Shown here piece by piece: positions 17,000 through 26,019 of a DNA stretch of 64,000 nucleotides (positions are counted from its first letter, which is position 1; the number at the start of each line of letters is the position of its first letter). Position numbers and translations under genes: made by a program. The stretch is from Planomicrobium sp. CPCC 101110 (GTDB taxonomy: Bacteria; Bacillota; Bacilli; Bacillales_A; Planococcaceae), in the NCBI RefSeq assembly GCF_007859395.1, contig NZ_VOHD01000008.1, positions 62,001-126,000 of the forward strand, written 5' to 3'. The notes under the pieces were generated by a model. That model ran no database searches. It worked only from the letters and a program-made list of their open reading frames with translations, and was not told the origin of the DNA.

Positions 17000-18448
17000 A
17001 TGGATCAATATTCAACGGGAGCTGATAAACCAGACAGCCCCAAAAAATCTGTTAGAAAAATCGCTATAATATCCACGTTCGGCGGGCTGCTCTTCGGATA
17101 CGATACAGGAGTCATAAATGGCGCTTTGCCATTCATGTCCAGAGAAGACCAACTCAATCTTACCCCTTTTACTGAAGGCCTCGTTACAAGCTCGCTTTTG
17201 TTCGGAGCGGCGTTCGGCGCTATGTTCACCGGAAGGCTGGCTGACCGGTTCGGACGCAGGAAAGCCCTCCTTTTTCTTGCTATCTTCTTTTTGATAACAA
17301 CGCTCGGCTGCACGTTTGCGCCGAACGTGCCAATAATGATTGCGTTTCGCTTCTTGCTCGGCCTTGCGGTTGGTGGAGCTTCAGTAACAGTTCCAACTTT
17401 CCTTGCTGAAATGGCGCCAGTTGAGCGCAGGGGGCAAATTGTTACCCAAAACGAACTGATGATTGTCTCCGGCCAATTATTGGCTTATGTAACCAACGCT
17501 ATCCTTGCCAATGTCTTTGAAGATTCCGGGCATGTGTGGCGATATATGCTTGTTCTAGCAACCCTTCCGGCAATTGCGTTATGGATCGGAATGTTTATCG
17601 TTCCTGAAAGTCCACGCTGGTATGCAACCAAAGGCAAATTCGGCGAAGCACTGAATGTTTTGCGCAAAATACGGAGTGAACATCATGCACAGTCAGAAAT
17701 AGAAGAAATCAAGGATTCGCTCGGCGAAGAATCGAAAGTCCAAAAAGCTTCATTCAAAGATTTGACCATTCCCTGGATCCGGCGCATTGTTATTCTAGGA
17801 ATCGGGCTTGGGGTCGTTCAGCAAATTACCGGTGTCAATTCCATCATGTATTATGGAACCCAAATTCTTGAACAGTCCGGCTTTTCGACGAAAGCAGCCT
17901 TGACGGCGAACATTGCCAACGGAGTCATTTCTGTGCTCGCTACCTTTGTCGGCATTTGGCTTCTCGGCCGTGTTGGCCGCCGCCCGCTGTTGCTTGGCGG
18001 ACTGATCGGCACCACTGCCACCTTATTGCTGATCGGGATTTTCTCGAATGTTCTTGAAGGGTCGGCTATTTTGCCTTACGTCGTACTGTCATTGACGGTC
18101 ACATTCCTAGCGTTCCAGCAAGGCGCAATTTCCCCGGTTACTTGGCTTGTTTTGTCCGCCATTTTCCCTCTTAAACTGCGCGGCATCGGCATGGGAGTGG
18201 CAGTGTTCTGGAGCTGGATTACAAATTTCGCAATCGGCTTTGCATTTCCGATTTTGCTTGATGCAATCGGCTTGTCAAGCACGTTCTGCTTCTTTGCAAT
18301 TTTCGGTGTAGGTGCCATTGCCTTTATCTACAAATTCATGCCGGAAATCAAAGGCCACACTTTGGAGGAAATCGAACATCATTTCCATAGCCATAGCAGA
18401 AGTACAAAAATCAAGAAAAATCCGGCCAACACCCTTTCCAGCACTTAA
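17000..18448 (+). CDS. Sugar porter (MFS) transporter, IolT/CsbC/YwtG-like
   Basis: A 482-residue, twelve-helix proton-linked sugar transporter. Family signatures are visible: GGLLFGYDTGVINGA in helix 1, the loop GRLADRFGRRK, the PESPRW motif near residue 205, QQITGVNSIMYYG in helix 7, and the late PEIKGHTLEEIE. These match the sugar-porter subfamily that includes myo-inositol, arabinose and xylose permeases. The substrate cannot be told, although a xylose-type system at the window end makes pentose possible. GAGGAGGACC precedes the ATG. It is a single gene ending in a terminator. Confidence 0.92.
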   Translation: MDQYSTGADKPDSPKKSVRKIAIISTFGGLLFGYDTGVINGALPFMSREDQLNLTPFTEGLVTSSLLFGAAFGAMFTGRLADRFGRRKALLFLAIFFLITTLGCTFAPNVPIMIAFRFLLGLAVGGASVTVPTFLAEMAPVERRGQIVTQNELMIVSGQLLAYVTNAILANVFEDSGHVWRYMLVLATLPAIALWIGMFIVPESPRWYATKGKFGEALNVLRKIRSEHHAQSEIEEIKDSLGEESKVQKASFKDLTIPWIRRIVILGIGLGVVQQITGVNSIMYYGTQILEQSGFSTKAALTANIANGVISVLATFVGIWLLGRVGRRPLLLGGLIGTTATLLLIGIFSNVLEGSAILPYVVLSLTVTFLAFQQGAISPVTWLVLSAIFPLKLRGIGMGVAVFWSWITNFAIGFAFPILLDAIGLSSTFCFFAIFGVGAIAFIYKFMPEIKGHTLEEIEHHFHSHSRSTKIKKNPANTLSST

Positions 18449-18452
18449 ATTG

Positions 18453-18497
18453 AAATACTCCTGTCCCGCCTTCCTGGCTGGCGCAGGAGTATTTTCT
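18453..18497 (+). terminator. Terminator after the sugar porter gene
   Basis: Stem AAATACTCCTG and its complement with inner partial pairing, followed by a T-rich run. Confidence 0.8.
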
Positions 18498-18723
18498 TTT
18501 ATCCTGGATATGCTTTTTCTTCTGTCATGCTTTCACTGCATTCCCTTCTGACAAACCTCAGTATTTGATAATAAAACTGCATTCTTGCATATTTAGGCTT
18601 ATAATAGTACTAATGAAAGTTTTTTAATTATTCAAAAATCTTTTCGCTCTGTTGATATTCCTATCATTTTCATATTTGAGCAGAACTTTTATATTTATGC
18701 GTCCAATTTGCCGAGGAGGGGTC

Positions 18724-21366
18724 ATGTTGAAAAAGTATGTACTGGATTTCCAAGATATCGAAAAAGAAGATTTATCGCTTGTAGGCGGAAAAGGGGTGAA
18801 TCTTGGGGAAATGGCAAAGATCCCGAGAGTGCGGGTGCCCATAGGTTTTTGTGTGACAACCGAGGCCTATAAAAAAATGTTGGAACAATATCCCGAAATC
18901 AACGAACTGCTCGAGCATCTCACTCCTTTGACTGCCGAAGACATCGAACAGATCCGGGAACTGTCGCAAGCCATAAGGGAGACAATTGAAAAAACGGTCA
19001 TTCCTCCTGATGTGCTGGAAGATATACTTCGGTTGTTCCTGAATTTCGGAGAAAATTTCTTTTACGCAGTCCGCTCGAGTGCAACGGCAGAAGACTTGCC
19101 TGCCGCTTCATTTGCCGGGCAGCACGATACGTACTTGAATGTCCATGGCCAGCGGGCCATCTTGCACCATATCCGGAAGTGCTGGGCTTCCCTCTTTTCG
19201 GAACGGGCTATTGTGTATCGGATTCAGAATGGTTTTGACCACCGTAAAGTTTACTTGTCAGTAGTCATTCAGCAGATGGTCTATCCTGAAGCTTCAGGAA
19301 TTCTTTTCACTGCAGATCCCATCACCTCAAACCGCCACGTGCTGTCCATCGACGCCAGTTTCGGTCTTGGCGAAGCCTTAGTGGCAGGTATTGTGACCGC
19401 AGATAATTACAAAGTCCGCGAAGGGAAAATACTTGAAAAAACACTGGCTGAAAAAAAAGTGGCGATTGTTCCGTTGAATAATGGCGGAATTGACAAACGG
19501 GAAATTGCCACTTCCCAGCAAAAAAACCAAACCCTCACTGATGAACAAATTTTGCACTTGGAAAACTTGGCAAGGAAGATTGAAGGGCATTTCCGTTCAC
19601 CGCAGGACATTGAATGGTGCCTGGCCGATGGTGTTTTTTACTTTGTCCAAAGCCGCCCTATCACGACTTTGTATCCGCTGCCGGACAAAATGGACGGCAA
19701 CCTTCGGGTTTACCTGTCGTTTGCCCACCAACAAATGATGACCGACCCTATCCGTCCGCTCGGTATATCTTTTATCGAGCTTCTTCATGCCCATAACCTG
19801 AATCGCGCAGGAGGGCGAATATATATTGATGTGACACATGACTTGGCTTCTCCCCTTTCCCGAAGAGCTTTACTTGGTTCGTTCCGTAAAAATGATCCCT
19901 TGACACATAACGCTTTAGTTGCCTTTCGGGAGCGTAAAATACCATTGCCTAAGGGAAAACGAATGTTTTCAATGGGCGGCGGCAGGTTTTCTTGGGGTCT
20001 GCCCGCTGAGCTGATCAAATTGTACCGGAATAACGACATGCTGCTGGCCCAGCAATTGATCGCAGAAAACGAAGCATCACTCAAACGACTGGAAAGTGAA
20101 ATCCAGAAGTTCTCAGGCGATGAACTGTTTGCTTTTATCGAGCAGGACCAAACCGAACTCCTTAAACTTCTGAGCAACAAAAAAAGCATGGCTGCCATCT
20201 TCCTTGGTTTATATGCCGCTTCCTGGCTTAACGATAAAATGGATAAATGGCTGGGGGAAAAAAACGCAGCTGATGTACTGAGCCAATCGGTTCCAAACAA
20301 TGTTACTTCGGAAATGGGCTATGCTTTGCTTGACGTCTCGGATGTTGTAAGGCAATCTCCAGAGGCAGTGGCGTATTTGGAAACTGCGGAAGATGAAAAA
20401 TTTTTAGAAGCTCTTGAAGGATATGAAGGCGGAAAAGCCACGAGCAAGTCCATCCGGAATTTCCTGAAAAAGTACGGCGTGCGCTGTTCCGGTGAAATCG
20501 ACATCACTAACCCCCGGTGGATTGAACAGCCTTCCGCTCTCGTCCCAATGATTTTAAGCAATATCAAGAATTTCGAACCTAATGCCCGGCGCACCAAATT
20601 TGAAAAAGGGCGGAAGGAAGCGAAAGAAAAAGAACAGGAATTATTGCGGCGATTGGAACGGCTGCCCCAGGGCAAGAAAAAAGCGAATGCAACAAAAAAA
20701 CAAATCGACCGTCTCCGGAATTTCATCGGATACCGGGAATATCCGAAATTCGCCATGATCCAGCGCTATTTCCTATACAAACAGGCTCTGATGAAAGAAG
20801 CAGCTATTCTCGCGGAAAAAGGGATCCTGCAAAAGAAAGAAGATGTTTTCTTCTTGAACTTTGACGAGTTCCGGAAAGCTGTGAGGACTGAAAAAGTGAA
20901 TCTACGCCTTATAGAGGACCGGAAGGCGGACCATATCCATTTTGAAAAACTGGATCCTCCCCGTGTGATGACGTCTGAAGGCGAAATCATTTCCGGCCGT
21001 CCCATTGCCGAAAATCTTCCGGCTGATGCATTGCCTGGCATCGCCGTCTCTTCTGGAATTGCGGAAGGCAGGGCTCGGGTCATCTTGAAAATGGAAGATG
21101 CCGTCTTGGAAAAAGACGATATTCTCGTTACCGTTTTTACCGATCCAAGCTGGACACCATTATTTGTTGCAATCAATGGATTGGTCACGGAAGTCGGCGG
21201 TTTGATGACGCACGGCGCTGTTATCGCCAGGGAGTATGGCCTGCCTGCCGTCGTCGGTGTCGAAAATGCCACTAAACACATCAAAGACGGCCAGCGAATC
21301 CGGATCAACGGCACAGAAGGATATGTGGAAATTTTGGAGGAAGAGACACAAAAAGGGCCCATCTGA
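18724..21366 (+). CDS. Rifamycin phosphotransferase / PEP synthase-like protein (Rph family)
   Basis: An 880-residue ATP-dependent dikinase-type phosphotransferase. The ATP-grasp domain covers about 1-320 with GGKGVNLGEM near 21-30, the FYAVRSSATAEDLPAASFAGQHD signature at 113-135 and DIEWCL. A long middle domain follows (about 330-760), and the C-terminal swivelling domain carries the phosphohistidine H830 in GGLMTHGAVIAREYGLPAVVG. Length and domain order match rifampicin phosphotransferases and B. subtilis YvkC more than true PEP synthase, which ends in a PEP-binding barrel that is absent here. The start at 18724 has GAGGAGGGG upstream. It may inactivate rifamycins by ATP-dependent phosphorylation, but the activity is inference. 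Confidence 0.85.
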   Translation: MLKKYVLDFQDIEKEDLSLVGGKGVNLGEMAKIPRVRVPIGFCVTTEAYKKMLEQYPEINELLEHLTPLTAEDIEQIRELSQAIRETIEKTVIPPDVLEDILRLFLNFGENFFYAVRSSATAEDLPAASFAGQHDTYLNVHGQRAILHHIRKCWASLFSERAIVYRIQNGFDHRKVYLSVVIQQMVYPEASGILFTADPITSNRHVLSIDASFGLGEALVAGIVTADNYKVREGKILEKTLAEKKVAIVPLNNGGIDKREIATSQQKNQTLTDEQILHLENLARKIEGHFRSPQDIEWCLADGVFYFVQSRPITTLYPLPDKMDGNLRVYLSFAHQQMMTDPIRPLGISFIELLHAHNLNRAGGRIYIDVTHDLASPLSRRALLGSFRKNDPLTHNALVAFRERKIPLPKGKRMFSMGGGRFSWGLPAELIKLYRNNDMLLAQQLIAENEASLKRLESEIQKFSGDELFAFIEQDQTELLKLLSNKKSMAAIFLGLYAASWLNDKMDKWLGEKNAADVLSQSVPNNVTSEMGYALLDVSDVVRQSPEAVAYLETAEDEKFLEALEGYEGGKATSKSIRNFLKKYGVRCSGEIDITNPRWIEQPSALVPMILSNIKNFEPNARRTKFEKGRKEAKEKEQELLRRLERLPQGKKKANATKKQIDRLRNFIGYREYPKFAMIQRYFLYKQALMKEAAILAEKGILQKKEDVFFLNFDEFRKAVRTEKVNLRLIEDRKADHIHFEKLDPPRVMTSEGEIISGRPIAENLPADALPGIAVSSGIAEGRARVILKMEDAVLEKDDILVTVFTDPSWTPLFVAINGLVTEVGGLMTHGAVIAREYGLPAVVGVENATKHIKDGQRIRINGTEGYVEILEEETQKGPI

Positions 21367-21463
21367 GGCTCTTTTCTTCTATATTCAAATGTTTTGAAAT
21401 GCGGCCATCCCTCATTCCGCCTTTTAAAGTCCATTGATAGAGCCGGCGTCTCTTTCAGTATTC

Positions 21464-21509
21464 AAAAAAGTTGCAGAAAATGCGCTTGCTGCGCTTTCTG
21501 CAACTTTTC
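21464..21509 (-). terminator. Terminator of the SDR gene
   Basis: Stem AAAAGTTGCAGAAA and its complement with an inner TGCGC/GCGC pairing, flanked by A-run and T-run, directly after the SDR stop. Confidence 0.8.
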
Positions 21510-21510
21510 T

Positions 21511-22377
21511 TTAGGAAGACATCAGCATGCCGCCGTTGACATGAATGCATTGTCCGGTAATATAAGCCCCTTCATCTGAAGCCAACAATACATAGGCTCC
21601 GGCATGGTCCGCGGGCTGTCCCGGCCGGCCAAGCGGCGTGGATGTCCCGAATTCTTCAACAGTTTCTTCGTCCATAGTAGCAGGAATAAGCGGCGTCCAA
21701 ATAGGGCCTGGTGCAACCATGTTCACGCGAATTCCTTTTTTTGCCAAGCTTTGAGCCAAGCTCCGGACGAATCCAACGATGGCGCCTTTTGTTGCCGTAT
21801 AGTCCATCAATTGAGGGTTCCCCTTATACGGATTGATCGATGTTGTACTGATGATGGCATCGCCTTGCTTCAGGTGCGGAACCGCATGCTTGCTCATGAA
21901 AAAGTGCGAGTACATATTCGTGCGGAAAGTTTTATCCCATTGCTCTTCTGTAATCCCTTGAATATCTTCCGTCGGAAATTGGATTGCGGCGTTATTGACC
22001 AGTATATTCAGCTGCCCAAGTTCCGATACGGTTTTTTCAACCATTTCCCGGCATGTATCTTCCTTGGATACATCTCCCGGAAGCAGCAGGCAACGTACGC
22101 CTTCCGCTTCGATCAAGCGCTTGGTTTCTTCCGCATCATTATGTTCCTCCAAATAATTCACCGCGACGTGCGCCCCTTCTTTGGCATAGGCAATGGCCAC
22201 TGCGCGGCCGATCCCGCTGTCTCCGCCAGTGATCAAAGCCACTCGGCCCTTCAATTTGCCGCTTCCTTTGTAGTCATAAGGCTGGACCGGTTTTGGATCC
22301 ATTTCCGATTCCAGCCCCGGCTGATTTTCCTGAGTTTGGGCAGGCTGCCCTTCTTTTTGCCGATCGTAAATGTTCAT
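21511..22377 (-). CDS. SDR family oxidoreductase (YdaD/YhxD general-stress type)
   Basis: A 288-residue short-chain dehydrogenase with a 40-residue N-terminal extension typical of the YhxC/YhxD/YdaD group. The cofactor motif TGGDSGIG is at 50-57, NNAA at about 128-131, and catalytic S180, Y193 and K197 (YTATK). Such genes belong to the sigma-B general-stress regulon in B. subtilis; a sigma-B-type promoter is seen just upstream here. A GAGGAGG site precedes the ATG. The substrate is unknown. Confidence 0.92.
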   Translation of the reverse strand: MNIYDRQKEGQPAQTQENQPGLESEMDPKPVQPYDYKGSGKLKGRVALITGGDSGIGRAVAIAYAKEGAHVAVNYLEEHNDAEETKRLIEAEGVRCLLLPGDVSKEDTCREMVEKTVSELGQLNILVNNAAIQFPTEDIQGITEEQWDKTFRTNMYSHFFMSKHAVPHLKQGDAIISTTSINPYKGNPQLMDYTATKGAIVGFVRSLAQSLAKKGIRVNMVAPGPIWTPLIPATMDEETVEEFGTSTPLGRPGQPADHAGAYVLLASDEGAYITGQCIHVNGGMLMSS

Positions 22378-22418
22378 CGGTATTTTCCTCCTCGTCCAAT
22401 TTTTCTCACGCTACTCTT

Positions 22419-22444
22419 TTAGCCTTTCTGTTTATGGATTAAAC
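22419..22444 (-). promoter_or_regulatory. Candidate sigma-B promoter of the SDR gene
   Basis: Minus-strand GTTTAA, 14-bp spacer, GGCTAA, close to the sigma-B consensus GTTTAA-N12-15-GGGTAT. It lies about 45 bases before the start codon of a gene whose family is sigma-B controlled elsewhere. Confidence 0.55.
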
Positions 22445-22586
22445 GCAGTAGCCAAAATCTTGCTAGCGCTTTCACCATTTACAAAATCGTCATAAAATCT
22501 TTACATGAAAATCACATTGGATTAGTACTATAGTATTATTATTAAATATACTCGTAAGTATTAAGCATTAAAAAGGAGTTCAGTCC

Positions 22587-23435
22587 ATGCAGCTAGATTT
22601 ATTGATGACTCGCACAAGCAATCCTTTATGGTATTTTTCGTATTTACTCCGAAAAAGGAGAAAAAACCTGCTGGAATATAAGCAACTGAAAGAATTGCAA
22701 GCCATTTTGAAAACACGATCGGTAGACACCTACTTCCAGCCGTTAGTATCTTTAGAAAACGGGGATACAATAGGCTATGAGGTTTTTAACCGGCCGGTTG
22801 TTTCCTCTTTGTTCCCGACCACCGAAATGTTCTATGACTTTGTCGGACAGACGGATTTGATATTTTCCCTCGAAAACACTTTTCGGGAAATTTCGTTAAA
22901 CCGCTTTTCCCAGTGCGTTCAGCTTCAGCCAAGCGAAAAAAATTCGCTGATTTTTTTAAATGTTCATCCGCACATACTGATGGATCCCCATTACCGTACT
23001 GGAGAAACATTAAAACTGTTGAAAAGTTATGGATTTTCGCCAGAACAGATCATTTTTGAGATATCGGAAAAAGCTGCCATAGAGAACTACTCCCACTTCG
23101 AGGAAATTCTGACCAATTACCGTTCGCAAGGATTCAGGATCGCTTTGGATGACGCAGGGTCTGGTTACAACAGTCTAAAAACGCTTGTTTACTTGAAGCC
23201 TGAATTTCTGAAATTGGACAAGACAGTCATCCAAAATATCGACCAAGACCAAACAAAGCAACAATTGGTTAAATTGCTTCTGAATTTTTCTAACGAGTCG
23301 AATACTCACTTGATAGCAGAAGGAATTGAAAGCGCTGAAGAACTCCGTTATTTGAGAGAGAATGGCATACATATTGGACAAGGCTACGCTCTTGGGAAAC
23401 CGAAGCAAGAATTAGTTAAAGGCTCCATGCGTTGA
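22587..23435 (+). CDS. EAL-domain cyclic-di-GMP phosphodiesterase-like protein
   Basis: A 282-residue cytoplasmic protein consisting of an EAL domain with a short N-terminus. The signature is EVFNR (E65-R69) rather than EALLR, but the other catalytic or metal residues are present: N125, E158, D188 and D189, K209, E245 and Q265. It should therefore be able to hydrolyse c-di-GMP. It is followed after 38 bases by a CBS-GGDEF protein, so synthesis and breakdown are encoded in one operon. AAAAAGGAG precedes the ATG. Whether the EVF variant slows catalysis is unknown. Confidence 0.9.
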   Translation: MQLDLLMTRTSNPLWYFSYLLRKRRKNLLEYKQLKELQAILKTRSVDTYFQPLVSLENGDTIGYEVFNRPVVSSLFPTTEMFYDFVGQTDLIFSLENTFREISLNRFSQCVQLQPSEKNSLIFLNVHPHILMDPHYRTGETLKLLKSYGFSPEQIIFEISEKAAIENYSHFEEILTNYRSQGFRIALDDAGSGYNSLKTLVYLKPEFLKLDKTVIQNIDQDQTKQQLVKLLLNFSNESNTHLIAEGIESAEELRYLRENGIHIGQGYALGKPKQELVKGSMR

Positions 23436-23473
23436 ATACCTGCATGGCAATTTAAGTTTTGGGGGAAAATGAG

Positions 23474-24457
23474 ATGTTCACATCTATTGGGGAAATCTAT
23501 GAGGAAGTGCCATGTGTAGGCCCGGATACAAAAAGCCGTGAAATCGATAAAATATTCAAAGACTTGCCGCACGTGCAAGGCATCATTGTCAAAACAGATG
23601 GCCGCCATTTTGCGCTTGTAATGAAAACATCTTTTTATCAAGTGATCGGCAACCAATACGGATACAACCTGTACATGGGCCGGCCCATCGATTTGATCAT
23701 GAACAAATCTCCGTTGATGGTGGACCACATGCGGCCAATTTTGGAAGTGAGCCAGCTTGCTATGGAAAGGCCGATTAAGGAGCTTTACGACTATGTGATT
23801 GTGACAAAAGAAGACCAATGCATGGGCGCAGTCAGTGTCCAAAGTTTACTGCTGGCCTTTGCAAAAATCCAAAAAGAGACCGCTCTGTTGATGAATCCCC
23901 TTACCGGACTCCCAGGGAACAATTCAATCAATCATGAATTGGCAAGAATTCTCGAAGCAAAGAATTTCAGCGTCTTGTATATAGACTTGGATAATTTTAA
24001 AACTTACAACGATACGTATGGTTTTAAAAAAGGGGACGATTTTCTTTTGGCAACCGCTGAAATTATCACTAGAAATGTTGCCAATAATTTTTTCGGCCAC
24101 ATTGGCGGCGATGATTTCATAGCCATACTGCACCACCATAACTATAAAGAACTGGCCGACAGGATCATCAAGGATTTTGACCGGACCGTCAAAAATTTTT
24201 ATTCCGAATCCGACTGGACACAGCAATACGTTATCGCCGAAAACCGAGCCGGGACTACTGAGAAAATCCCTCTCGTAAGCATCTCCATCGCCATCGTGAC
24301 TAATGAAGAGCAAACATTCGACAGCATCCAGCATATTGTAGATGAAGCGGCAATCATAAAGAAACTGTGCAAACAAAGACCATGCAGCTGTTTCATAACC
24401 AATTCTTCCAGCCATTGGTCAGGCAATTCATTTGAGATGACAGCAATGGACAGTTAA
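23474..24457 (+). CDS. CBS-GGDEF diguanylate cyclase
   Basis: A 327-residue protein. Residues 1-125 form a CBS-pair-like sensing region, and 140-310 a GGDEF domain with the active-site motif GGDDF at 211-215 and LYIDLDNFKTYND upstream. The usual inhibitory RxxD motif five residues before GGDDF is absent, so product inhibition at that site is not expected. CBS pairs often bind adenine nucleotides, so the enzyme may respond to energy state. The start at 23474 has GGGGG at good spacing; TTG at 23459 is an alternative. It is downstream of, and co-transcribed with, the EAL protein. The end is a terminator. Confidence 0.88.
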   Translation: MFTSIGEIYEEVPCVGPDTKSREIDKIFKDLPHVQGIIVKTDGRHFALVMKTSFYQVIGNQYGYNLYMGRPIDLIMNKSPLMVDHMRPILEVSQLAMERPIKELYDYVIVTKEDQCMGAVSVQSLLLAFAKIQKETALLMNPLTGLPGNNSINHELARILEAKNFSVLYIDLDNFKTYNDTYGFKKGDDFLLATAEIITRNVANNFFGHIGGDDFIAILHHHNYKELADRIIKDFDRTVKNFYSESDWTQQYVIAENRAGTTEKIPLVSISIAIVTNEEQTFDSIQHIVDEAAIIKKLCKQRPCSCFITNSSSHWSGNSFEMTAMDS

Positions 24458-24463
24458 GCACAT

Positions 24464-24495
24464 AAAAAAAGGGTCCTTTTAGAGGACCCTTTTTT
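24464..24495. terminator. Bidirectional terminator
   Basis: Stem AAAAAAAGGGTCCTTTT/AGAGGACCCTTTTTT between the GGDEF gene and convergent hsp20. Confidence 0.9.
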
Positions 24496-24506
24496 GCACC
24501 ATCCAT

Positions 24507-24941
24507 TTATTCGATCATGATACGGTGCGATTTTTCTTGTTTTTCTTGTTCCTTAGGACGCGGAACTTGAAGCATCAAGACACCTTCTTTGAACGATCCA
24601 GCAATATTTTCCTGTTCAATTTCACCAATATAGAAGCTGCGCCGGAACGAACCGTAAGAGCGTTCTTTGCGGATAAAGCGGCCATCCTGTTCTTCCGCTT
24701 CTTTCTTCTGTTCTTTTTTGCCCCGGATTTCCAAATAACCGTCTTTATATTCAACATCAATATCTTCTTTTGTAAATCCAGGCAGATCCACCATAAATTC
24801 ATAGTGGTTTTCTTTTTCCTTGATGTCTACCTGCGGAAAATGAGTTTCCCCAAAAAATTTATTAAAAAAGTCAGTTTCCAATCCACTTCCTAAAAGGCTT
24901 GGGAATAACTCAGTCCGTCTTCTCGGAAATAATGTGTTCAT
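24507..24941 (-). CDS. Hsp20/alpha-crystallin small heat shock protein
   Basis: A 144-residue ATP-independent chaperone that holds unfolding proteins. The alpha-crystallin domain covers about 35-130 with FPQVDIKEKENHYEFMVDL, PGFTKEDIDVEY and the closing GVLMLQVPRP; the short N-terminal arm and a C-terminal IxI-type tail (HRIMIE) fit the family. A GAGCGG-type site precedes the ATG. No CIRCE element is seen upstream; a 26-codon ORF lies 68 bases upstream on the same strand. Confidence 0.93.
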   Translation of the reverse strand: MNTLFPRRRTELFPSLLGSGLETDFFNKFFGETHFPQVDIKEKENHYEFMVDLPGFTKEDIDVEYKDGYLEIRGKKEQKKEAEEQDGRFIRKERSYGSFRRSFYIGEIEQENIAGSFKEGVLMLQVPRPKEQEKQEKSHRIMIE

Positions 24942-25009
24942 GGTAACCGCTCCTTTGAATTTGATTTTTTGGTGTTCAGCAATTTCCTAAAACTCGATGC
25001 AACAGAGAA

Positions 25010-25090
25010 TCAGGTGCACGCAAAAAAGCAACGTGATGGCTGTCCCCTTAGGGTTCTGCCTTCCCACTCCATCACCTTCTTGGCCCACAT
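25010..25090 (-). CDS. Candidate 26-residue small ORF upstream of hsp20
   Basis: An ATG at 25090 is preceded by AAAGGAG with a 10-base spacer, one of the best ribosome binding sites in the region. The frame encodes MWAKKVMEWEGRTLRG and ten more residues, basic with two Trp and two Cys. I do not recognise it. The same DNA can fold into a GTGATGG/CCATCAC stem followed on the minus strand by a T-run, so a small RNA or leader with attenuation is the alternative reading. It is too short to be sure of coding. Confidence 0.35.
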   Translation of the reverse strand: MWAKKVMEWEGRTLRGQPSRCFFACT

Positions 25091-25245
25091 TGCCAAACTG
25101 CTCCTTTCTATTGAAATTTACTGCATACAAAGGTTAATAACTTCCCGAAAATTATTCGACTATTCCGTTTTTTCTATTCCCAATAAAAATTATATTTATT
25201 TTTAATGAAATGTCAATTGATTTACTATCTAAAAAATAGATTTCA

Positions 25246-25986
25246 TTATAGATTCGGCAATGTGGCTAACAGCCCAAGAGGCACTGAAAGCCTTTCATTT
25301 TCGATAAACCATTCGACTGAATTCTCTTCTTCTTCAGCCGATGCTTTCAGTTTGCTCATTTCTTTGTGAAGCCGTTCCATCTTCTGATCTAACTGGGCCG
25401 CAGTAATGGCGGCATCTTTCAATTCCCCGATCAACTTAGCCGGGACTGCACGGTTGTATTTATAAAAAATTTTATGCTCCAAACTTGCCCAGAAATCCAT
25501 TGCGATTGTTCTGATCTGCACTTCGATGCAGACATGCTCAATGCGGTCAGACATAAATACCGGTATTTGCAAGACCAAGTGCAGGCTTTGATAGCCATTT
25601 GATTTCGGATTCTGGATATAATCCTTAATGTCCAATATTTGAATGTCCTTCTGGTTTTGCAGCATTTCACTGATCTGATAGATATCAGAAATGAATGAGC
25701 AAGTGATCCGTATCCCCGCAATGTCGCGAATATTTTCTTTGATCGAAGCCAAGGAAAGTTCATACTTTTTCCGATTGATTTTCTCCAGTATGCTTTCGAA
25801 AGACTTTAACCGGGATTCAACATGTTCAATCGGATTGTATTCGTGTATGTACTGAAATTCTTGTTTTAAAATGTCGATTTTCGTATTCACTTCATCCAAT
25901 GCAAACTTATAAGCCATCATAAAACGCGTGACTTCCGTCTTCATGAGCTTGATTTTCTGTGAATTCATTATTGTTTTTTGCGCCAT
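25246..25986 (-). CDS. relP: Small alarmone synthetase, RelP/YwaC type
   Basis: A 246-residue (p)ppGpp synthetase without hydrolase or regulatory domains. Visible motifs: NPIEHVESRLKSFESI, RDIAGIR at 87-93, PKSNGYQSLH at 127-136, and EVQIRTIAMDFWASLEH at 155-171. The text matches the SasA/YwaC/RelP group better than RelQ/YjbM. It is slightly longer than the usual 210-230 residues because of an acidic C-terminal extension. GAAGGGG precedes the ATG. A 54-codon ORF on the same strand ends 33 bases upstream and may be co-transcribed. These enzymes usually respond to cell-wall stress through transcription. Confidence 0.93.
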   Translation of the reverse strand: MAQKTIMNSQKIKLMKTEVTRFMMAYKFALDEVNTKIDILKQEFQYIHEYNPIEHVESRLKSFESILEKINRKKYELSLASIKENIRDIAGIRITCSFISDIYQISEMLQNQKDIQILDIKDYIQNPKSNGYQSLHLVLQIPVFMSDRIEHVCIEVQIRTIAMDFWASLEHKIFYKYNRAVPAKLIGELKDAAITAAQLDQKMERLHKEMSKLKASAEEEENSVEWFIENERLSVPLGLLATLPNL

Positions 25987-26019
25987 TTTTTCTGCCCCTT
26001 CTCTTCACGGCATCCGCAG

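Noticed and set aside
25021-25110. Upstream hsp20 sequence as a known riboswitch (fluoride, ZTP, guanidine, T-box)
   Set aside because: None of the conserved blocks of these classes is present; only a hairpin with a T-run and a small ORF can be supported.
24969-25205. 78-codon plus-strand frame upstream of hsp20
   Set aside because: It has no ribosome binding site and runs against the hsp20 leader; composition is not coding-like.
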